From contig CAMWSS010000001.1 in NCBI GenBank assembly GCA_947177035.1, positions 89,378 through 153,377 on the forward strand: a stretch of 64,000 bases of DNA, read 5' to 3'. Numbering within the stretch: position 1 is the first letter of the stretch; every line of letters begins with the position of its first letter. Below the pieces are notes generated by a model, which worked only from the letters and a program-made list of their open reading frames with translations, had not been told where the DNA came from and ran no database searches. The stretch is from an uncultured Porphyromonadaceae bacterium. Lineage in GTDB: Bacteria > Bacteroidota > Bacteroidia > Bacteroidales > Muribaculaceae. Of this stretch, positions 60,267-64,000 are shown in pieces. The translations under genes were made by a program, and so were the position numbers.

Positions 60267-61094
60267 ATGAAAGTAACTCATTTCGCAACCGGCATTGCCG
60301 CGCTTCTCGCTGCTGCCTTTTGCAGCTGCTCTGAAAGTGAACACGAACCTCTTCCCAATCAACCTGGACTCTCCGATCCGGTACTGTCGACCAACTTCGC
60401 CCGTGTCTGTTACGACGGACGCTTCGGAATATCAAAAAGCGACACTATCTTTTTTGCTACTGACAATTGGCGGCTCACACAAGTCGAATATCAAGGCAAA
60501 GCGGTAGTGGCCGATTTTGAGGGCACTTCGCCGTTCAGTTCCGACTTCGGCTGGATGCGTATGGACTATGCCGACAAGCAACTGAGGATTACTGCCATTG
60601 AACGTTGCGACAGCGCGGAATTTCTGAATTTTCCGTATCAACGATATGCCCGATTGTTTTTTGAAAACGAAGCCGGCACAGACACTCTGGTGTGCTCACA
60701 AGTTGTGGATGAGTCGGTCGGTGTTCTTTCCAGTCCATTGGTTCCGGGTGATATAACACTGACCAAAGAGGGCGGATCGATAACATACGACCGCTGCGGA
60801 TTTGCCCTGCCATTGAGTGTTATGTTAGACAGCGTTGAATTTCAGCTTAATACAGAGCAGGAAATATTTGCAAACCCAAACAAAGATTATAGTTTCAAGC
60901 ACGACTGGGTTGAGGTCAAATACTTCGCAACAGGAGCGCTTGAACAGCAATATGGCATCAAATATGACGGTATAACCGTCACCGTGGCTCCGAACAATAC
61001 CGGAGCTGAACGTACCTGCTTCATAGATTTCATGCATATGGAGGAGGCCATGTATCAAGGCTACATCGTGCGATGCATACAGTCTGCTGAATAA
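60267..61094 (+). CDS. Lipoprotein with BACON-like C-terminal domain
   Basis: 275 residues; signal peptide with lipobox AAFCSC (first Cys about residue 19) followed by SESEHEPLPNQPGL. Two beta-sandwich regions are suggested; the C-terminal one ends NNTGAERTCFIDF, GYIVRCIQSAE, the closing pattern of BACON domains found in Bacteroidales surface glycan-binding lipoproteins. No enzyme or SusD partner is adjacent, so function is open. Single gene with a strong hairpin behind it. Confidence 0.65.
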   Translation: MKVTHFATGIAALLAAAFCSCSESEHEPLPNQPGLSDPVLSTNFARVCYDGRFGISKSDTIFFATDNWRLTQVEYQGKAVVADFEGTSPFSSDFGWMRMDYADKQLRITAIERCDSAEFLNFPYQRYARLFFENEAGTDTLVCSQVVDESVGVLSSPLVPGDITLTKEGGSITYDRCGFALPLSVMLDSVEFQLNTEQEIFANPNKDYSFKHDWVEVKYFATGALEQQYGIKYDGITVTVAPNNTGAERTCFIDFMHMEEAMYQGYIVRCIQSAE

Positions 61095-61117
61095 TAATAT
61101 AATGTGGAATTTCACCG

Positions 61118-61155
61118 AACAGAGAGGTCGATTGGCAAAATCGGCCTCTCTGTTC
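61118..61155 (+). terminator. Hairpin terminator after the BACON-like lipoprotein gene
   Basis: A 16-bp stem (61118-61133 with 61140-61155, one G-T pair) and 6-nt loop; weak U tract (AACTTATT). Confidence 0.6.
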
Positions 61156-61183
61156 AACTTATTGTCGCGCAGTAAAACTACGT

Positions 61184-61215
61184 TTTGCTTTTGTTACATT
61201 TTTTCTCTAAATTTG
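61184..61215 (+). promoter_or_regulatory. Promoter for the OYE-SDR-SDR operon
   Basis: TTTG (61184-61187), 20 bp, TAAATTTG (61208-61215): full consensus. It ends 8 bp before ATG 61224, so the mRNA should be leaderless or have 1-3 untranslated bases. Confidence 0.82.
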
Positions 61216-61223
61216 TAGCCATT

Positions 61224-62462
61224 ATGGAAACAGAGAAAGATATATTGTTTTCACCGGCCAAAATCGGCCCTGTGACCCTGAGAAACAGAACAATCAGGTC
61301 GGCCGCGTTTGAGGGCATGGCCAATGGCAACCGCCCCACGCAGATGCTTCGCGACTATCACGTCAGCGTGGCGCGCGGCGGCGTCGGCATGACCACTTTG
61401 GCCTATGCGTCGGTGACGCGCAACGGTCTGTCGTTCAAGTCGCAGCTATGGATGCGTCCCGAAATCATCGGCGAACTGCGTGACATCACCGACGACATCC
61501 ACCGCGAAGGAGCCAAGGCTTCGGTGCAGCTGGGCCACTGCGGCAACATGAGCCACAAGAGCACGGCCGGCGAAACTCCCATATCGGCCAGCGGAGGATT
61601 CAATCTCTACTCCCCCACCCTGGTCAGAAAAATGCGTGTCGACGAGATCGAGGCAATGGCCCGCTCGTTTGGCGAAGCTGTGCGCATGGCCAAAGACGCC
61701 GGTTTTGACTGCGTGGAGATACACGCGGGCCACGGTTATCTGATCAGCCAGTTCCTGTCGCCATACACCAACCGCCGCCGCGACTGTTACGGCGGCTCGC
61801 TCGACAACCGTATGCGCTTCATGCGTATGTGCATGGAGCAGGTCATGAAGGCGGCCAATGGCGAGATCGGCGTGCTCGTCAAGACCAACATGCGCGACGG
61901 ATTCCGCGGAGGCATCGAAGTGCCCGAAGCGATCACGATAGCCAAAGAACTTGAAAGCCTCGGTGCCGACGCGCTGGTGCTGAGCGGCGGATTCGTCAGC
62001 AAAGCTCCGATGTATGTGATGCGCGGTCCGATGCCGATCCGGTCCATGACGCACTATATGTCGCCGTGGTGGCTCAAATATGGTGTCAAGATGTTTGGCA
62101 GCATGATGATCCCCACCGTACCCTACCGGGAAACCTATTTCCTTGACGATGCCGTCAAATTCCGCAAAGAGCTCAAACTGCCGCTGGTCTACGTCGGCGG
62201 ATGCTCCACCCGCGAAGGCATAGACCGCGTGCTGGCCGAAGGGTTTGAATTCATCCAGATGGGACGCGCCCTGCTGCGACAGCCCGATTTCGTCAACCGC
62301 ATGCGCCAGGGCGAAACCTCTGCCGGATGTGACCATGTGAACTACTGCATAGCCCGCATGTATTCACGCGAAATGGCCTGCCATCACTGCGCCGGCGATT
62401 TGCCCGGCTCACTCATCGACGAACTGGAAAAACTCAAGCGCAAAGCCGCACGCAACGTCTGA
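61224..62462 (+). CDS. Old-yellow-enzyme family NADH:flavin oxidoreductase
   Basis: 412 residues from ATG 61224; the frame is open upstream but that part contains the promoter. FMN barrel with SVQLGHCGNMSHKST, then EIHAGHGYLISQFLSPYTN, RRDCYGGSLDNRMRF (classical OYE/2,4-dienoyl-CoA reductase strand), and C-terminal FIQMGRALLRQPDF (FMN phosphate). The iron-sulphur cysteine cluster and the second flavin domain of FadH are absent, so it is a single-domain enoate/enone reductase. Substrate unknown. Its stop overlaps the next start by one base (TGATG). Confidence 0.88.
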   Translation: METEKDILFSPAKIGPVTLRNRTIRSAAFEGMANGNRPTQMLRDYHVSVARGGVGMTTLAYASVTRNGLSFKSQLWMRPEIIGELRDITDDIHREGAKASVQLGHCGNMSHKSTAGETPISASGGFNLYSPTLVRKMRVDEIEAMARSFGEAVRMAKDAGFDCVEIHAGHGYLISQFLSPYTNRRRDCYGGSLDNRMRFMRMCMEQVMKAANGEIGVLVKTNMRDGFRGGIEVPEAITIAKELESLGADALVLSGGFVSKAPMYVMRGPMPIRSMTHYMSPWWLKYGVKMFGSMMIPTVPYRETYFLDDAVKFRKELKLPLVYVGGCSTREGIDRVLAEGFEFIQMGRALLRQPDFVNRMRQGETSAGCDHVNYCIARMYSREMACHHCAGDLPGSLIDELEKLKRKAARNV

Positions 62463-63196
62463 TGGCACACAACGTCGCACTGGTAACCGGAGCTGCTTCA
62501 GGCATAGGCGCGGAATTCTGCCGCCAGCTCAACGAAATGGGCTGGCAAGTGCTGATGGTCGACCGACAGCCATGCAACGACCCGATGAATTCGCTGCAAC
62601 TCGATCTGACCGATCATGAAGCCGACAAAAAGATCACCGACTGGCTCGCTTCGCTTGACATAGTGCCGGATCTTCTGATAAACAACGCCGGAATTTTCGA
62701 CTTCCGACGGGTCTGTTCGATGACGCCGCAGCGCCTCGATCTCTACATTGACCTGCACATGCGCGCGGTCACAAAACTATGTCGCGCCATTGTCCCGCTG
62801 ATGGCAGAACGCGGCTCGGGCATGGTGCTCAACATGAGTTCGATGAGTTGCTGGATGCCAATGCCGGGAATTACAATGTATTCCGCCACAAAAGCCTATA
62901 TCAGAGCTTTTTCCCGCGCTTTGAGACTCGAAGTCAAAGACTGCGGCGTGAGCGTCACTGTGGCATGCCCCGGCGGAATCGCCACCGATCTTTTCGGCCT
63001 CCCGCGCAATCTCCAGAAACTCGGAGTGAGAGTCGGCGCCCTGCAGACACCCCGCCGGTTCGTGCGCGGAGCACTGCGTGCCACAATGCGCCACCGCAAG
63101 CAATACATCAACGGAATTATCAACCGGATCGCCATCGTGGCAGTCGGAATATTACCCGACCGCCTGCGCCGGATCATCAACAGATACCCCAAATAA
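62462..63196 (+). CDS. Short-chain dehydrogenase/reductase
   Basis: 244 residues, classical SDR: TGAASGIGAEFCRQL near the N-terminus, LLINNAGIFDF, catalytic Ser in NMSSMSCWMP, and Tyr/Lys in YSATKAYIRAFSR. The region after PGGIATDLFG and the hydrophobic/basic tail (AIVAVGILPDRLRRIINRYP) suggest a membrane-associated end, as in lipid or steroid SDRs. Reduces a ketone or oxidises an alcohol with NAD(P)(H); substrate unknown. Coupled to the OYE gene. Confidence 0.87.
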   Translation: MAHNVALVTGAASGIGAEFCRQLNEMGWQVLMVDRQPCNDPMNSLQLDLTDHEADKKITDWLASLDIVPDLLINNAGIFDFRRVCSMTPQRLDLYIDLHMRAVTKLCRAIVPLMAERGSGMVLNMSSMSCWMPMPGITMYSATKAYIRAFSRALRLEVKDCGVSVTVACPGGIATDLFGLPRNLQKLGVRVGALQTPRRFVRGALRATMRHRKQYINGIINRIAIVAVGILPDRLRRIINRYPK

Positions 63197-63204
63197 ACAG
63201 CAAC

Positions 63205-63930
63205 ATGAAAACCGTAATCGTGACCGGTGCTTCCGGAGGAATCGGCGGCGCCATTGTCAACAATCTGCTCGGTATGGGCTACCACGTGATCGGAGCCTGC
63301 CGAAACACGGACAAGCTGCCCGACACTCCCGGTCTGACCCGCCTGCGTGTCGACCTGTCGAGCTTCGAATCCGTCCGCAAGGCTGCCAGCCAACTGGCGG
63401 GCACGGAAATATTCGGCATCATCAACAATGCCGGAATAATGCCGGTGCGCGAAACTGTCATGACGGCCGACGGACTGGAACGCACCTTTCAGGTCAACTA
63501 TGCAGCGACACGCCTGTTCACAGAACTGCTCATTCCACAGATTTCCCGCGGAGGCGTCATCGTATTCACCAGTTCCGTGGCACGCAAATGTGCCGGAAAA
63601 ACGGATCATGCCCCCGAACGCGCAGCTGCTGCGTCCAACCCGCTGACGCGCTTCATGGCCTACGGACGCACAAAGCGGATGCTCTGCGACCTGACCAAAG
63701 AGATGGCCATGCAACTCGCTCCAGAAGAAATACGCGTCAATGCCGCCACACCCGGAGTGGTCGACACAGGGCTGATACGCCTCGGCTGGAAAGCTATCGA
63801 CCGACTCGCCGACTTGATTTTCAGACCCATCATCTCCACCCCGTCACAGGGAGCGATGGCTGCAATGAACGCCTTTTCCTCGCCAAACACAGGCATGCTC
63901 TTCTGCCAGCGTGGTCCAATCAAACCTTAA
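63205..63930 (+). CDS. Short-chain dehydrogenase/reductase (second)
   Basis: 241 residues from ATG 63205 (MKTVIVTGASGGIGGAIVNN), 8 bp after the first SDR; longer in-frame readings run through the first SDR in another frame and are not credible. Motifs: GIINNAGIMPVR, Ser in FTSSVARKCAGK, and YGRTKRML in place of YxxxK with the correct spacing. More like the WW-domain oxidoreductase/retinol dehydrogenase side of the SDR family than the preceding gene. With the OYE protein it forms a three-enzyme redox module. Confidence 0.87.
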   Translation: MKTVIVTGASGGIGGAIVNNLLGMGYHVIGACRNTDKLPDTPGLTRLRVDLSSFESVRKAASQLAGTEIFGIINNAGIMPVRETVMTADGLERTFQVNYAATRLFTELLIPQISRGGVIVFTSSVARKCAGKTDHAPERAAAASNPLTRFMAYGRTKRMLCDLTKEMAMQLAPEEIRVNAATPGVVDTGLIRLGWKAIDRLADLIFRPIISTPSQGAMAAMNAFSSPNTGMLFCQRGPIKP

Positions 63931-64000
63931 CGGCGCGACAACAGGCGTAACTACTCAGGTCTTGCAAAGACACAATGAGCCGTCTACGGTTGATAGCAAG
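63931..64000. other. Short non-coding end of window
   Basis: No gene, hairpin or promoter box could be supported in these last 70 bases. Confidence 0.5.

Noticed and set aside
61446..62336. 296-codon minus-strand frame opposite the OYE gene
   Set aside because: His/Ala/Val-rich shadow without family features.
62779..63204. Long N-terminal extension of the second SDR
   Set aside because: It is the first SDR gene read in another frame; the SDR nucleotide motif starts at ATG 63205.
1..64000. tRNA, rRNA, IS element or CRISPR array
   Set aside because: No cloverleaf, rRNA-like stretch, transposase gene or regularly spaced repeat was seen by eye; a tRNAscan/Infernal run would be the decisive test.

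Overview
The window reads as chromosomal DNA of a GC-rich member of the Bacteroidales, most likely Muribaculaceae-like. The evidence is: sigma promoters of the Bacteroidota type (TAnnTTTG at -7, often TTTG near -33); almost no Shine-Dalgarno sequences; SPII lipoproteins; C-terminal sorting (CTD/T9SS-like) domains; UpxY-type capsule regulation; and a succinate/acetate CoA-transferase. Nothing in the sequence fixes the species. No tRNA, rRNA, IS element or CRISPR array was seen.

Layout. 0-4.8 kb: end of a urea-transporter-like gene, then thrS-infC-rpmI-rplT with several candidate RNA controls, then tcdA and a small lipoprotein. 4.9-10.6 kb: a block of exported proteins, three with CTD-like tails, ending in a subtilisin-like protease. 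10.6-13.4 kb: thioesterase, dprA, nucleoside phosphorylase, folB. 13.4-18.9 kb: a very large coiled-coil lipoprotein with its own codon bias, followed by an OmpA-family protein. 19-26.3 kb (minus strand): CoA-transferase, GH20 hexosaminidase, GH3-family protein. 26.3-29.5 kb: aroA, a small membrane protein, and a sugar mutarotase with a nucleotidyltransferase/GHMP-kinase-like fusion.

29.6-45.2 kb (minus strand) is a complete-looking capsule/O-antigen operon with a promoter at its head and a strong terminator at its end. The first gene is a NusG/UpxY-like antiterminator whose N-terminal part looks like the core-binding domain of a tyrosine recombinase. Then come ugd, wzx, glycosyltransferases, wzy, wecB, the UDP-L-FucNAc set (fnlA, fnlB, fnlC), a wbuB-like transferase and a DegT aminotransferase. 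The middle (35.6-42.9 kb) is strikingly AT-rich, as expected for an exchanged serotype cassette. No initiating sugar-phosphate transferase is present.

45.3-53.7 kb: glgB, a YhcG-type PDDEXK nuclease, and three poorly known minus-strand genes (an 791-residue protein, a DUF4373-like protein, a 99-residue protein) interrupted by a plus-strand AAA/DUF234 ATPase. 53.8-59.5 kb: a tightly overlapping operon relA/spoT - pgpH - DUF3822 - rsmD. At its promoter a 55-bp perfect direct repeat brackets a miniature YhcG-like gene, so that the relA promoter is duplicated. 60-64 kb: a BACON-like lipoprotein, then an OYE-family oxidoreductase with two short-chain dehydrogenases.

Most unusual items: the recombinase-domain/UpxY fusion with an A7 tract at its reading-frame junction; the 55-bp repeat/mini-YhcG insertion at relA; the nucleotidyltransferase-GHMP fusion lacking the usual GHMP ATP loop; a set of genes whose -7 box ends only 5-8 nt before the ATG (probable leaderless mRNAs); and a near-copy of the thrS promoter inside the end of thrS, ahead of infC.
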